A stretch of DNA of 64,000 nucleotides from contig NW_026614729.1 in NCBI RefSeq assembly GCF_030052815.1, positions 43,501 to 107,500 of the forward strand, in the 5' to 3' direction. The stretch comes from Hevea brasiliensis (taxonomy: Eukaryota > Streptophyta > Magnoliopsida > Malpighiales > Euphorbiaceae). Positions 1-16,850 of this stretch are shown here, one piece after another (the stretch's first letter is position 1; every line of letters begins with the position of its first letter). Both the position numbers and the translations under genes were made by a program. The notes below the pieces were generated by a model. It did no database searches. It was not told where the DNA came from and worked only from the letters and a program-made list of their open reading frames with translations.

Positions 1-5550
<5,550 letters not shown>

Positions 5551-5559
5551 TACCGGACA

Positions 5560-6190
5560 ACGAAGATCCCAGAAGAGAGCAATGGGTGAATGATATCTCT
5601 CTTGAAGATCGAAAACGATATCGAGAAAAATGGCTACGAGCATGGTATGAAGGATACACAAGAGAGCCTTTTCTTGACTGAGTATATCGTTTCATCGACA
5701 GCCAGGAGACCTCAGCCGCAGCACGACAACAGTCAGAATGGATAGTCACTGAAGGAAGGATAACTGACTATCCAACCTTCCTCCCGTTCACGACGCAGCC
5801 ATACAGAGAAGTCACTGCTGTCCCTGTAGTCAGATCTACCGGGAACTCCGACAAAGAACCGGTCATCCAAAATCCAGAATGGACCTGTTCAGCACCTGAG
5901 GCAGTAGATTCCAGGCTGCACCTCCAAAGATCGTCTTCAAAGGCAAATCTGTAGAAGACCAGCCAGAGGAGTCAGAAAAGACTGACTCAGAAGATCAATT
6001 GACGATTCTGATGGATAAGCTCGAAAAACTTTGTATAGGCGCCACTCATACTGAAAAACAGAAGAAGTATCTTCCACAAAAGGTGTTCGAGAACCAGAAG
6101 CCTGTGGCAGACTTCGCTGATAAACCTCTTCACGATTGCAGAGCCCTTTTCTTAGTCACCTTTCGGAGTGGTTCTGCCTCTATTTGTTAA
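5560..6190 (+). pseudogene. Frameshifted retroelement-like polyprotein remnant
   Basis: Three + frames carry protein-like, charged sequence in succession. Around 5578-5660 one frame reads SLEDRKRYREKWLRAWYEGY, then a stop. The same frame continues to about 5900 with long non-repetitive sequence (for example TEGRITDYPTFLPFTTQPYR). A second frame then takes over from about 5905 and runs, acidic and lysine-rich, to the stop at 6190. The composition (Arg/Trp/Tyr-rich, then Glu/Asp/Lys-rich) resembles retroelement gag-pol spacer sequence, but I cannot name a family. The stop and frame change make it non-functional. Retroelement origin is an inference; that the stretch once coded for protein is the better-supported part. 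Confidence 0.4.
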
Positions 6191-8013
6191 AGTCCATAGC
6201 AAAAATGATAAAGGCATGACCGCGAGAGAAAACAAATGCAAATGAATTCGGGTGGAGGGTGGGAAGAAGCAATAAAGCACAGTGCACCGAGATGAATGAA
6301 TTTTTCTTAAAAGAATGAAGCTTGGAACGAATGAACTAATAAGGATGGTGGGTGGGTTCCTGGTAGAAGAAAAGAGGAAACAGTCATTGAAGAAAAAAGC
6401 CAATTGAATTTCCATGAAAGGAAGGGCAAAGAAGGATTTGGTTACTATTTGGGTAGGGATGTGGGCATAAAGGTACGTTTGAACGACTAAGGTTTATGGG
6501 TGGAGTCCGTCCCATCTCTGAAGACGAGGAAAAGGTATCGAGATTTAGCGTAGAATGAAAGCGCGGGATACAACGGTAGGGCAGTACCCAAGCATCAGGA
6601 GATGTGAGAGACCTCGCTTGAAGAAGCTTATTGTGTGTGAAAATCAAGTCGGGGAATCGTTGAATTGACTCCGCAGCTGAGCAAACGCTCGAAACATAGC
6701 TTAGGGAATGCCTTGAGCGAGCCGAGTGCCTATCCCCTGAGTACGATGCCCTAGATCCAGCGCCAACCGATCTATAAGCTTTGGCCGGGCCAACCATTGA
6801 TCTATTCGACCGCGTTCCCGCTTTTTTTCCTTAAGTTAAGAGATGCCGGCTTCTGGTGTGGTGGTTGGAACCTTGTGAAGGACCAAGCAACAGAACGTTA
6901 TGGGGTAGTTCCAAAGGAAATGACTGATGATGTAGCCAAGGTTAATAAGGAATATGAGATGCTAGTCTTGTCTTACGATTCTTCGTAATCCCCTTTCTAC
7001 CGATTCCGATATAGCCAAAGGAGGGCTGTGGGTGTGGAAGGGGCCTATCCGCCTCGTCTCTCACGTCGCGTAATCGAGGTGGCTAAGGGTTTAAAGGACC
7101 TCCTACGTTAGGAAAAGGAAAAAAACTCCGAAGCTTTGGTAGCGTTGGAAGCTTTGGGTACTGGACCTCCTCTTTGCTATTGAAGCTATCGATCTGATCT
7201 TAGCCTACTCCTCGGGCTGTTCGGTACTTTATATGCTTGCCGCGGATAAAGACTACTTTCCTATTCGCTTGCCTGCGCGCCTCTATTCATGCGGGACCTC
7301 CATGGAAGTGCCGCCGCCTCATGTGGCTTACTGGCTGATGTGGCTTACCGGCTTGCCTCGAGAATGGACTAGTTGAAGTGACGCTTCGCTAGCATCGGGA
7401 TTGACGAGCTTGCCTGGCATTCAGGTATTTAATCCAGTCTTGCCTTATTAGCATTGACTCTTGCGAAGAAAGAACCTCAGGAACGGAATCCACTTACTTT
7501 CCTCACTTCAAAAAATGGACAGACTCACCAACCTGTCCAAAGGCCGATCGCTTCGCTTGTCCCATACCGGAAGTTTTTACCTACCCAACTGAGGCTTTCC
7601 TGGGACTTTCCGGGCGGTTCTAAAGGTGCTCCTCACTGGTCTTTCTCCTCCGCAGGTTAAGCCTACTCCTCAATAAACATCTTATCTCATCCACTGAGGA
7701 TCCTACTCCTCGTCTTCCTCCATGAGGCGGCGGCAGGAGCAAAGACAATCAGAGCTTCCCCCCCGAGGGGTAATCCATGCCCTTCCTCCAAGACCGCTCC
7801 GCTTATTCTGCTCTCTTATAGTTGTTCATTTCTGATTCACTTCTTCCTACCTCTGGGCACTTCACTGGGTCTCATCACTTGATTCCTGTGGGTGAGAGAA
7901 TAGTTCCTATGCCAACCCTAAGAGGCTTAGACCGCTACCTCCCTTCGACTATCATTATTCCCCCGGCTCCGGGAATGAATTAAGAAATTGAATCCTTTCA
8001 GTTAGCATTTTAA

Positions 8014-8026
8014 TATGCTTAACACA
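8014..8026 (-). repeat. Dispersed 13-bp motif, copy 1
   Basis: TATGCTTAACACA on +, so TGTGTTAAGCATA on minus. The + strand continues CATTGAGTTCGATG, loosely resembling the flanks of the copies at 55.9 and 56.5 kb. Confidence 0.7.
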
Positions 8027-8915
8027 TTGAGTTCGATGTATATAACGATGTGCTCTAAGGGAGAAAATGCATTCTCTATTCCCATCCCGAATCTACTTAT
8101 CGATACGCGTACAATCCAGTTCTTTCTGTAGGAGAGCAGTAGTCACATCCTGTCTTCTATCTTTTCCTTCTTCAGTCTTTGATCTAGTGGCATTCTCTCC
8201 TAGATCAAAGAGTTTCATTGATGCCAAAAAGCGGGCTTTCCTCAAACGATTGGAACTAAAGTATCCTCGCCGAAGGAAAAGAAGAGTAAGCCCAAAATCC
8301 CGAAAAAAATGGCACATCTACAATGGAACTTATTAAAGCCAGAACCCTAGATGCATCGACTGGGATTCACGCAGAGAGGAGACTGTGGGACTTTCTCAAA
8401 GGGCTTCCTATTCCTCCATTCCAAGCAGGTTTTCTTTTCGCATAAAATGAATGAAAAAATGGGGATGAGAAAGAGGAAGAGAGGCTGAAGAGCTCTCACA
8501 CCGAGCCAATCCGTCATAATAAAACGGAGATGGGTCTAGCGGGTGCCCAGAAGGCTTACCAGAGGGAGATGAGCAACTTGGGTAGGTTTCAGTATCTCAA
8601 CTCACAGGATCGAGAAAGGTTTCTTTAACGAGTCGAACGGCCGCTTTTCCTCTCCTTTCGTATACTTCACTTGCTTCTTAACTTGCTACTACGACTTTGC
8701 TCGCTCGCGATTAAAAACCTGTATAGCCATTGCTTTCGAATTGAATCTCTTTTGGCGTTTGGGAAGATGAGGTTGAGAGGAATGAGGAACATTTAAAAAA
8801 GAATTTTGAGTGTGAATTTTCACTAGTGCTGTGCTTACTCCTTAGTGGTAGAGTTTGCCAGAAAAGCAAAGCTTAGAGTTCTAGCCTAAAAATGGGATTG
8901 CTCTATAATCAGCTC

Positions 8916-8931
8916 CTTAACTTAAGTTAAG
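8916..8931. repeat. Perfect 16-bp palindrome
   Basis: CTTAACTTAAGTTAAG equals its own reverse complement. It could be a protein site or a cruciform seed. No gene is adjacent. Confidence 0.6.
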
Positions 8932-10356
8932 AATAGAGACTTCTTGGTGAAAATGTCCTTAGAAAAGCAAAGGCTAAAGCCCATACCATACTTCAATGTG
9001 TGAATTCTAACTGTCTTCTCCTTAATCAAAATAGACTTGGCACTCTCATTCTGTTCTTCATTTCAGCGGAATGAGAACCAAATCCTCAGCTTTTTCACCA
9101 ACCTCGTAAAGAAGAGAGTGAAAGAGTTTTCAATGCTACAGCCAACTCAGAAAAAGATGCAAATAGTCAAGAAAAGAATGCCGCTACTATTGCTCGAGAG
9201 ACCTCGGCTAGCAAAGAAATATCGCCGAAAGATGAGAGAAAAAGGAATGAACTCACTGAAGGAAAGAAAGAATAAACCATATGATATATATAGAAAAATG
9301 CTTTTCCGAAAGGCGAGACCCTCAACCAACCTTACAAAGCGACCTCCTCCATCACAAGTGGAAATGGCACACCACATTAATGACAGGATATAAAAAGTGT
9401 CCAATCGAAAAGGGGCTAGCAATGGCAACCTATCGACCAATAGCGACTAAATTGAATCCTTCGATTTGTCACGTCGACTGCTTGATTCCAACTTCTCAAT
9501 AGACTGTCTCCTTTCTCAAGAAAGCATAGCCATCTCTCCTTCTTCCCCTCTCCCCCCAAACCTTGTTCCGAGCAACTCCGCTCAATCAACATGGAAATTC
9601 TATTTCTATATATAAAGAAGGCTATCCGATGGTTTAGTATAAAGCCAACTGACCGGAATAAGAACATCTACCAGCTTGGACCGAAGACAATTTCTAGTGC
9701 CATTCTTCTAGCAACTAGCCAAACTTAACATAAGTATGTTTTGAATTTGGCTTGAATTTAGGCTTAGATCCCTTAGTCGGGGGATATAAATTCCACCACT
9801 TTCTTGGAAGTAGTGATCTTGTGGCGACTGGTTAAATGAAGAGATTAAGTAAGTGTTCATTGTTCTATTTGCGTATAATGTTCGGCTTAGCTGAATAAGT
9901 CGAGATTGGATTGGTCTATATAGAAAAAATATCTAAAGTGACTAGCTCGTGCAATCAAAAAAGAAAAGTCCTTCGCCTTAGTAAGCTAGCTTTCTAAGCC
10001 CGGGTAGGACGTGGATCGATCATGACGAAAATGGACTTCTCCGTAATGTAATGGAATAGAAGAGTCACAGTCCCTTCTCGACCAGACGAAGGAGATATGA
10101 ATTCCATTCAGGCTTGGCTTGACCCTACTGGAGGCGCAAAGTTCATCATTCAGTGTGGTGGGGTTCCTTTCCTTTACAGTCGAGCTCCCGTTGGTCGCCT
10201 CGCCTGGCAGATTTGGATGACTTGGATGCTGGGGAGATCTGGATAGAGTCTCGCTCATAGATAGAGGAAGAGTACGCGCGCTACGGCTTAGGCAGTTGAT
10301 CGGATCAGATAGCCCTTCGGGCAACCAACCGCACATCAAATTCCGATCAAGAACTT

Positions 10357-10444
10357 GGAGGGATGGCTGAGTGGCTTAAGGCATTGGTTTGCTAAATCGA
10401 CATACAATCTTCTTGTATCATGGGTTCGAATCCCATTTCCTCCG
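10357..10444 (+). tRNA. trnS-GCU: tRNA-Ser (GCU)
   Basis: The 88-nt sequence folds as a class II tRNA with a long variable arm. The acceptor stem GGAGGGA pairs with TTTCCTCC-side bases, including one G-U pair, and the discriminator is G. The anticodon loop TTGCTAA has GCT at 10391-10393. The T arm contains GGGTTCGAATCCC. It decodes AGC/AGU in mitochondrial translation and is a native plant mitochondrial type. It is followed on the same strand by trnF (about 380 bp) and trnP, an arrangement common in angiosperm mitochondria, so the three may be processed from one precursor. CCA is not encoded. Confidence 0.95.
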
Positions 10445-10827
10445 GCAGAACGGGCGGGCGTGAGAGAAAGAACCTCTTGGTGGAGTCCCCCGAATAGCAC
10501 TACTTAGTGACTAGGAACGGAGAGCCTGTTGCGCGTTTTTTTTGTTTGACCGGCCTATCTTCTTTCTATAAGCAAGCTCCCTCCGGCCGTCCAGTCCCTG
10601 GACGGCTCTCGGTTCTTGAGCATGTTGGGAGATTAGGCGGCAGTTGAAAGAGCTGCTCGAAAGCTTGACGAACAAGCGAAAAAAGCCCTATATCTAACTA
10701 TTTTTTTATAGTTTAGTGTTTTTCTATTTTTATTTTAGTGTATTTTTTTAGTAAAGGACTTTTCCCTTACTAGTAAAGTGGTAAGGTAGGGCGCTATTCG
10801 ATGAAGAAAAGAGACTTTAGGAAAGTG

Positions 10828-10901
10828 GTTCAGGTAGCTCAGCTGGTTAGAGCAAAGGACTGAAAATCCTTGTGTCAGTGGTTCGAATCCACTTCTAAGC
10901 G
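10828..10901 (+). tRNA. trnF-GAA: tRNA-Phe (GAA)
   Basis: The 74-nt cloverleaf has D arm AGCTCAGCTGGTTAGAGC, anticodon GAA at 10862-10864 and T arm AGTGGTTCGAATCCACT. The acceptor stem (GTTCAGG with TCTAAGC) contains a C-A mismatch at the fourth pair, C10831 against A10897. Plant mitochondrial tRNA-Phe from several dicots is known to be edited C-to-U at this position, which would restore a U-A pair. Function therefore probably depends on editing before 5' and 3' processing. It lies between trnS and trnP. Confidence 0.95.
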
Positions 10902-11157
10902 GGTGAAGGGTCCAAAGGACACGTAGCCGGGAGCGAGCCGGATTTTGAAATTCAAGTGAAAGAGGAAGCCAAAAAAAAAATATGAGCGCTCCTGCACTAT
11001 ACGGCTTTTTGGCGTCGCCATATCTTGCTGGAGGCAGATTTTCTAAAAAAAGCGGTTGATTACTCGGATTGGTTCTCGCGTCCCTGTGCCTAAATGGGCG
11101 GGTTCGGTTCAAGTGTTCATCGATCGGGTGGATCTATATGCTCCGGGGGGGGTGATA

Positions 11158-11232
11158 CGAGGTGTAGCGCAGTCTGGTCAGCGCATCTGTTTTGGGTACA
11201 GAGGGCCATAGGTTCGAATCCTGTCACCTTGA
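11158..11232 (+). tRNA. trnP-UGG: tRNA-Pro (UGG)
   Basis: The 75-nt sequence has a complete 7-bp acceptor stem (CGAGGTG with CACCTTG, one G-U), discriminator A, anticodon loop TTTGGGT with TGG at 11193-11195, and T arm ATAGGTTCGAATCCTGT. It is a native mitochondrial tRNA-Pro. An ATG opening a 186-codon frame lies 84 bp after its 3' end, so tRNA excision could create the 5' end of that transcript. Confidence 0.95.
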
Positions 11233-11316
11233 TGTGAAGGGCTGAAGTGAAGTGCACAGCCCGGCACAGCCTCTTTAGGCTGGCGAAAAAAAGGCACATT
11301 TGTTTTGTAAACAAGC

Positions 11317-11877
11317 ATGAAATTCTTTCTTTCTACAATTCTTCGTTTACTCGCGAGGGGTCTCGGTGCTTTTGCAGCTATTTCCTTTGGGCCTTATCTA
11401 GGATCAAAAGGAATCGCTATAATGACTAGTGGTATCAATCTCGTCCTTTTTGCAATACTTATTTTCGGCCTCATCTTTCTGTTTCGTTTGAACAAGAAGT
11501 CCGGCTTTCTACGTGTCTTTTTCTATATCTCCATATTCTTTTTCATATCTTTATATGGCTATTATCTACGAATCTACTTCATGTCTCGCTTAGGTCTTTC
11601 TTTACATAGTTTTCTACCTTTTCTAATTTTGAGTGTCTCGGAGGGGGTCATTTCCTATTCTGGCGCTTGGGAGGTCCAACCCAATAGGATGTTTCCCGCG
11701 GAAACGGAGTCAGGAGCTTCCGGCGCTGAAAAAGCCCAATCTGGTGTCGATAAAGCTTCCGGCTCCGGAGAGAAAGAAGCTTCTTACGAACTGGCCAAGG
11801 GGAAGCGCCCATTAGAGGTTAACGAAATTAACCAAGATAGGATCTCTATCCTAGGGACGCTCTTGGCTCGGCAGTAA
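11317..11877 (+). CDS. Unassigned 186-aa membrane protein ORF
   Basis: An uninterrupted ATG-started frame encodes 186 residues. About the first 115 are strongly hydrophobic, with likely membrane segments at residues 34-57, 65-88 and 93-112. They are preceded by a short amphipathic start (MKFFLSTILRLLARGLGAF). The tail, about residues 121-186, is hydrophilic and rich in Ser, Gly, Glu and Lys. It matches no standard respiratory, ribosomal or cytochrome-maturation gene I recognise. Membrane-rich ORFs beside tRNA or ATP-synthase genes are a known class in plant mitochondria, some linked to cytoplasmic male sterility, but nothing here shows such a role. Length, the clean membrane/tail division and its place after trnP argue it is real; the product is unknown. 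Confidence 0.6.
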   Translation: MKFFLSTILRLLARGLGAFAAISFGPYLGSKGIAIMTSGINLVLFAILIFGLIFLFRLNKKSGFLRVFFYISIFFFISLYGYYLRIYFMSRLGLSLHSFLPFLILSVSEGVISYSGAWEVQPNRMFPAETESGASGAEKAQSGVDKASGSGEKEASYELAKGKRPLEVNEINQDRISILGTLLARQ

Positions 11878-12289
11878 AGGGACTACTCTCACAAGCTTGA
11901 TCACACCAGAATAGAAGTCCCTTAGTCAAGTGGGTATGGGATTTTAGGCAAAAGGCTGTACCAAGTTCTATTTCCCACTCTTGAAAGCAAGCCTGTGAGC
12001 GATCCAAGAAAGCCTATATCAATCAAGACTTCTCGCTAAAGCAACTTCATAGACAGATTCAAGAGCTACCCATTTGACTGGGAGTTCGTTAGAATCGTCG
12101 CTGCATTGTCGACTGATCACTCTAGCGGGAGAATAGTTCAGTGGAAAGACTCTCGGACTACGACCAGTGGCTCTCCTGTTCAAGTAGAGGTCAGAGATAT
12201 TTCAGGTAAATAGGCGCAAGTAGCGACCTCTCTTAAGCAGCTCAATCATCGGCTCAGTCAAGGATCAAAGAACGAGGAGTTGGAGAGAG

Positions 12290-12540
12290 CAGCCTCTCAT
12301 TGAATGGATTCTTGATCAACCTCTGCCACCTATATTACATCAACCAAACAAAGACGAAAGAGGAAGGAGCCAATCTCTGAAGAGAAAAAATTATCAAATT
12401 AGTGCGCAAAACGACTACTACTTTGAAGAAAGGTTTTTCCAGAACAGGGGTCTTCAACTAAGAGAACAGCGGGGAACCTCTATGTCTGGCCAACGAGAAA
12501 GCCTTTCTTTGTTTCCAGGCGCTATCAGCCTTGAGTAGCT
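12290..12540 (+). pseudogene. Unidentified coding remnant
   Basis: One + frame stays open from about 12295 to the TAG near 12538 with protein-like content, including IEWILDQPLPPILHQPNKDE and later DYYFEERFFQNRGLQLREQ. It has no ATG near its beginning. The Asn/Gln/Arg-rich composition is more like a retroelement gag or linker than a respiratory gene. I cannot assign a family. Confidence 0.3.
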
Positions 12541-13079
12541 AGGTTCAGCAGCGTTCCCGATTCCGAGTTGAATAGGTGAAAGGGGGACATTCGATTGACA
12601 CGAGCTCTTCTAGACGCAATGGATTCGGTATAGCATTCTCTTTCATAAAAAACTGGGATTCCCTACGTCTTGGTCACGGGGAAAAAGCTATACTTTCATT
12701 GATAGCATGAAAGGGTTGGGTGATCCTTGATTATATATCACATTCTTCCCCTTAACCGATATGACATCAATGAACTCACAGGACGAGGAAACCTTTTATC
12801 TTCGGAGAATCAGGGGCTAAGCGCTTAGTTGACAAACTCAGGGTCAGTGACTCCGAGCTCAGTTGCGAGGTACGGGTCTTGCCAATATCGATCATCGGGT
12901 ATTCACCTGACCTTCATCAAGCTGTCAGCTAGGAATTGCGTATAGTAAGATGGGCGGGCTTAGAAGGCTTCTCAAAATCCCACGAAGCACCCGGAATCAA
13001 TCAAACGAGCCACAGACGCCAAACCAAAGGCTCTTTCAAAAGCAAAACGGACTAAAGAATAAGAGCCTATGGCAAGGGC

Positions 13080-13578
13080 ATGAGTTACGGGCAAGGAAGA
13101 TTATCTATCTCTAGATAGCTATCCAACTTCCTCCAGAAATTATACGTTAGATCCGGCTCTATGGTGCTTCTCAACGAGTCCATCCGAACTACTTCTGATA
13201 GAGGATGAAATAAGGAGATTCTCTTCACCTCGGTTCAGAGGACCAAAGATAAGGGATCTAAGGGTCCCCAAACCAATTATCAAACCAGAGGGATATGGAA
13301 CTACCACTACCTATGTTCCATTGTACACTGCTAGCATAGAGTCCCCTGCCCATGCTTTTCCATATGTGAGAACCATTTCTAAAAGAGGTTGCAACCCCAT
13401 TCCTATTCAGGTATTTAGCTTTAATGACTCTAGAGAAGAGTTTCTCACTACACTATTTTCAGCAACAGACCAGTTGAGCTTAGCTAAAGAGACCAAGTTG
13501 TTCAGTTTTACGAATACCCAATCTTTGGGAACCTCTTCCCACTTAATAGGATGCAGACCTTTTCTATCAGAGCCATGA
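13080..13578 (+). pseudogene. Unidentified open coding remnant, about 165 codons
   Basis: A single + frame remains open across about 500 bp with no in-frame ATG at its start. It reads in part ELLLIEDEIRRFSSPRFRG, then KPIIKPEGYGTTTTYVPLY, then a Ser/Thr/Phe-rich stretch to the TGA at 13576-13578. The length without a stop and the mixed composition suggest it once encoded protein, perhaps the same element as the frame at 12.3 kb. No motif identifies it. Confidence 0.35.
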
Positions 13579-14069
13579 CCCCAAAGGAAATACCCTAGAG
13601 ATGCGATCAATGTTTCTACAGATAGATTTAGAGCTTAAACCACTGAAATGACACGTTCCGATTCAGTCTGTTAGAGCGGTCAAGCGGGAGGAGATATATA
13701 TTGTTACTAGACGGGCTAGACAGACTGGCAGGAAAGATGGAGTTATCTATTTAACTGAGCTGCATCTCGTGCTATGAATGCTAACCCAATCAAGCAATCC
13801 CAGCAAGGTTGTAGAGGGAAAGGAAGTTATTATAGCTAGAAGGGAAAGAAACTGCCTGAAAGGCATAGGCTGGCTGCAGAGCTTAATCCCAGATATAAAC
13901 GCTACGATTAACTCTTACGTGGAAGAGTAGAAAGCAGATAGTCCTATTCCCTATTCCTATCCATAAATAAAAAAGAAAAGACTTCCCTGCGGGAAAAGAC
14001 AATCGAATCAGATCGATAGCAGATCGAGGAATAGAAGGGAGGGTAGCGAAATCATTGATCTCTCATAAC

Positions 14070-14674
14070 ATAAGGGCTGTGCAGAGTTTGCTAAGCGCTT
14101 TAAAGTGCATGGTTTGACAGTTGATCTTTCTCCTGTCTCTCCACGCGTTTTGCTTGGTTTCTCTCACCCTCTCGCTCTGGGTGCTCTAATGGTTCAGTCA
14201 CCTTCATTAAGGTTGACTACCTTAGCTCGCATCATGGGCTTGTCTCGTCGATCGGTTGACCGTTTCTATCATAAACGTGCAAAGAGGGCAGAACGACTCT
14301 TTGCTGTTTATCATATGATCCGGTTACCTTTTGATCTGTGGCTTGGGAGGGGAGCTCCTTTGTCCCCTTACGTGGTTGGTGTACTTATAGATATCCTTCG
14401 TGATCATTCTAGGCCTAAAGACCTAGTGGTACCGGATGATAAGTTTTATGAGTCTGATGACCATAAGACTTTGCTTGAGTATACTGTACTCCGTAGGTGG
14501 ATGCAGCAATGGCTGTCATGGCAACTTTGGTATTGCAAGGTGGCCCTTATTCGGCGACTACGTATTATCTTCTGTACAACAACCTTAAGTTTGTCCTTGG
14601 TCCTTTCTTCTCTATCAAGAGATTGGTCTTACATGGCGAGTGGTATCGTATATAAAGAACTGCTGCATTTATAA
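14070..14674 (+). pseudogene. Mitovirus RNA polymerase-like fragment (C-terminal part)
   Basis: The frame enters with GCAEFAKRF at about 14078, the segment following the GDD motif in mitovirus RNA-dependent RNA polymerases. It continues through an LSPVS region and a conserved LPFDLWLGRG/PLSPYVVGVL-type segment near residues 80-105 of the open frame. There is no GDD motif, and a stop (TAA) lies just upstream, so only the part downstream of the catalytic core remains. After roughly residue 140 the resemblance fades. Mitovirus-derived polymerase pieces are well known in plant mitochondrial DNA. The 45.6-kb piece overlaps this protein region but differs clearly in sequence, so the two derive from different insertions or old divergence. 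Non-functional. Confidence 0.75.
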
Positions 14675-16850
14675 TTCAACTCGGAATTGCGTAAGAGAAT
14701 AAAACTGCTAGCAGAGGGTGAGGTGCTTCTTATCTTATAATAAGTCCAGTATGCCAGAACCAGTAATATATGGCAAGCAAGAGTGTTTTTTTCAAGCTTT
14801 TGATAGCCGATAGACTGTCCACAGAGTGTACCGGAAGTTGGAGATAGACGAACTATAGTCTATTATACCCGTGTTAGGAATAAGAGGCTTTTGAAGTAGC
14901 CGCGAGGTTACGAAGTAGTGAACAACATCTTGGTTAGGTGTGGCTAACTGACGACAAAAGGATGACGGCCTTCTATTGGAAACGAAAGACCTACCTCGCA
15001 AAGACTACTCAGAGGAGGTTTCGCGCTCAGTCTCTCTCGAGACTCCTAATCAAAGTCATTGATAGGAATATTCAAGATATCCCAAAAGATGAAGAAGTAT
15101 ACTCCGGTGATAGCTGACACCCCGAAAATCGTTTCCCTTACAGCTCTCATTCCTCACTTGACTCTAGTTATCTAATAACGTATTATCGGACAATCCGTTG
15201 TAACTATGAAGTTAGTAGAGCTTACGTTCTAAGAAGAAAATGGTACTTCGCTTTGCACCTTGCCGGATCGAGAGATTTTCTTTCCTTTTTCGGCCTTTGC
15301 AGCTTTTGGCATTTTCAATGTCTTTGCTTCGGGCATGAAGAACTGGATGGAAGGCAAGTTTTAGAGCACTTTGGTTGTCACATCGAAAGATGGATAGCCC
15401 TACTCCTATAATGGTTAGCCACTCAGTCCACGTAGATGCACAGAATACGGTGTTTCGGCGTTGATAGAATCCGCTGTTAGCGTTTAGCTTGGCACCAGGA
15501 AGAAGGATTCATCCCACAAGGTCTCGTTCCTGCCTGCAATCCTTCCTGGCTGGTAAAACTGTTGGACGAGCAGGACTGGTCTTTGTCTTTCATGCGGGCT
15601 CTCTTTCACTGGGAAAGCGACCTACGGAAGTCTTCTCACTTGGAATACAGCTCACCATCATTTTAAGAAAAAAGACAGGTTAATTAAAATCAAGTACGAA
15701 GAAGGCTATTCAGTGAGTTTACACGGATGCAAGCAAATAACTGATAGTTGTCTGTGCCCAAGGTCAGATTATCGACATCGGTATTGTCAAAATCGGGTAG
15801 CAAGAAGATGCATTGGCTGATAACATATCCATCGCGCTTTCCAGGTCCGTCCGGACTAGACCATAGCAAGCTTATCCACCACTAGCAGCACCGGTTACAT
15901 TTTCTCCAGTCGAACTAGAAGCTGCACTTGTTATAGCAAAAGACAAAGATGGGGTTGTGCTTCACTGTTTTTTCCAAAAAGAGCACGGTGGAACGAGCTG
16001 CATCAGTAGCGCCCGGTTTTCCACTTGATGTAAAGCCCCAACCGTGGGTATAGTGAATTGGGTAACAACATTCGAGATTAGCTAAAGGCGAAAGGCCTCT
16101 CCTATATCTGCGGGAGCTACGCATGCATCCTCACTCATCCTCCTTAGCGGCGGACAGAAGGCGTTCCACTCTCCTTCGGACTCTTGCCAGAAAGGGTCTT
16201 TTTCTCGCCATGAATTGATCTTCCGTCTTGAGCACCTTCGCACGACCAATCGCTGAACCAGCAATAGTCAATAAGCTGACTCCTCCGAATCATCCGGCTC
16301 CTCAGAACTACTTCATACGGGAGGAGGGCCACTCCTATATTAATACGGCTGAACCCCACCGGCCTCTGGAGGCACCTTTTTCAAATCGTTATAGATATAA
16401 AGTACGTATATGATAGCTGTTTCCTTTCTCTTGAATCCGTACCGGCAGGTTATTACAACCATAGAAGCTCAGCTCAAAACAGCCCAGCTTACCAATCGTT
16501 TTCAAATCAAGACATACGCGCCCGATCTGCTGGTTTAAACATGCCAAGTGCGCCCGACCCAGGCCCCGGCTTCTTTGATAGTTACGCCGTATTCTACGGA
16601 TCGAGCAAAGGCGCTCAGGTGCGCAACAAGTCTTATATTTCTTCCGTTGTGAAGAGGAAGGATTGAAGCTTTCCTTCTATAGACGGCCTCGCGCATGAAA
16701 AACGTGTGCCTTATAGAGTAGGGCTAGGCCACAAATACCTTGCCAAACCATAGCATAGACAAGGGTTTCGCCTAAGGCGAGGCGACCCGCATCAATATGA
16801 AAGGAAAGACCGGACTCCATTAACGGAAGCGGAGCGTTCTGCTGACGTAT
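14675..16850. other. Non-coding stretch, no recognised gene
   Basis: Only short unassignable frames. A CGTAAGAGA word sits at 14690-14698 just after the mitovirus-like frame. Its context GGAATTGCGTAAGAGAA recurs in reverse complement near 30.25 kb. Confidence 0.5.

Larger units (their letters stand above)
6191..10356. other. Non-coding stretch with a palindrome and one dispersed motif
   Basis: No recognised gene. It contains one copy of the dispersed word (minus sense, 8014-8026) and a perfect 16-bp palindrome, CTTAACTTAAGTTAAG, at 8916-8931. The largest frames (6384-6797 minus, 9037-9393 plus, 9986-10339 minus) match no family I know. Confidence 0.55.

Noticed and set aside
12121..12190. 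tRNA-like AATAGTTCAGTGG near a CTACGACC loop
   Set aside because: The stems do not pair and there is no proper T arm.
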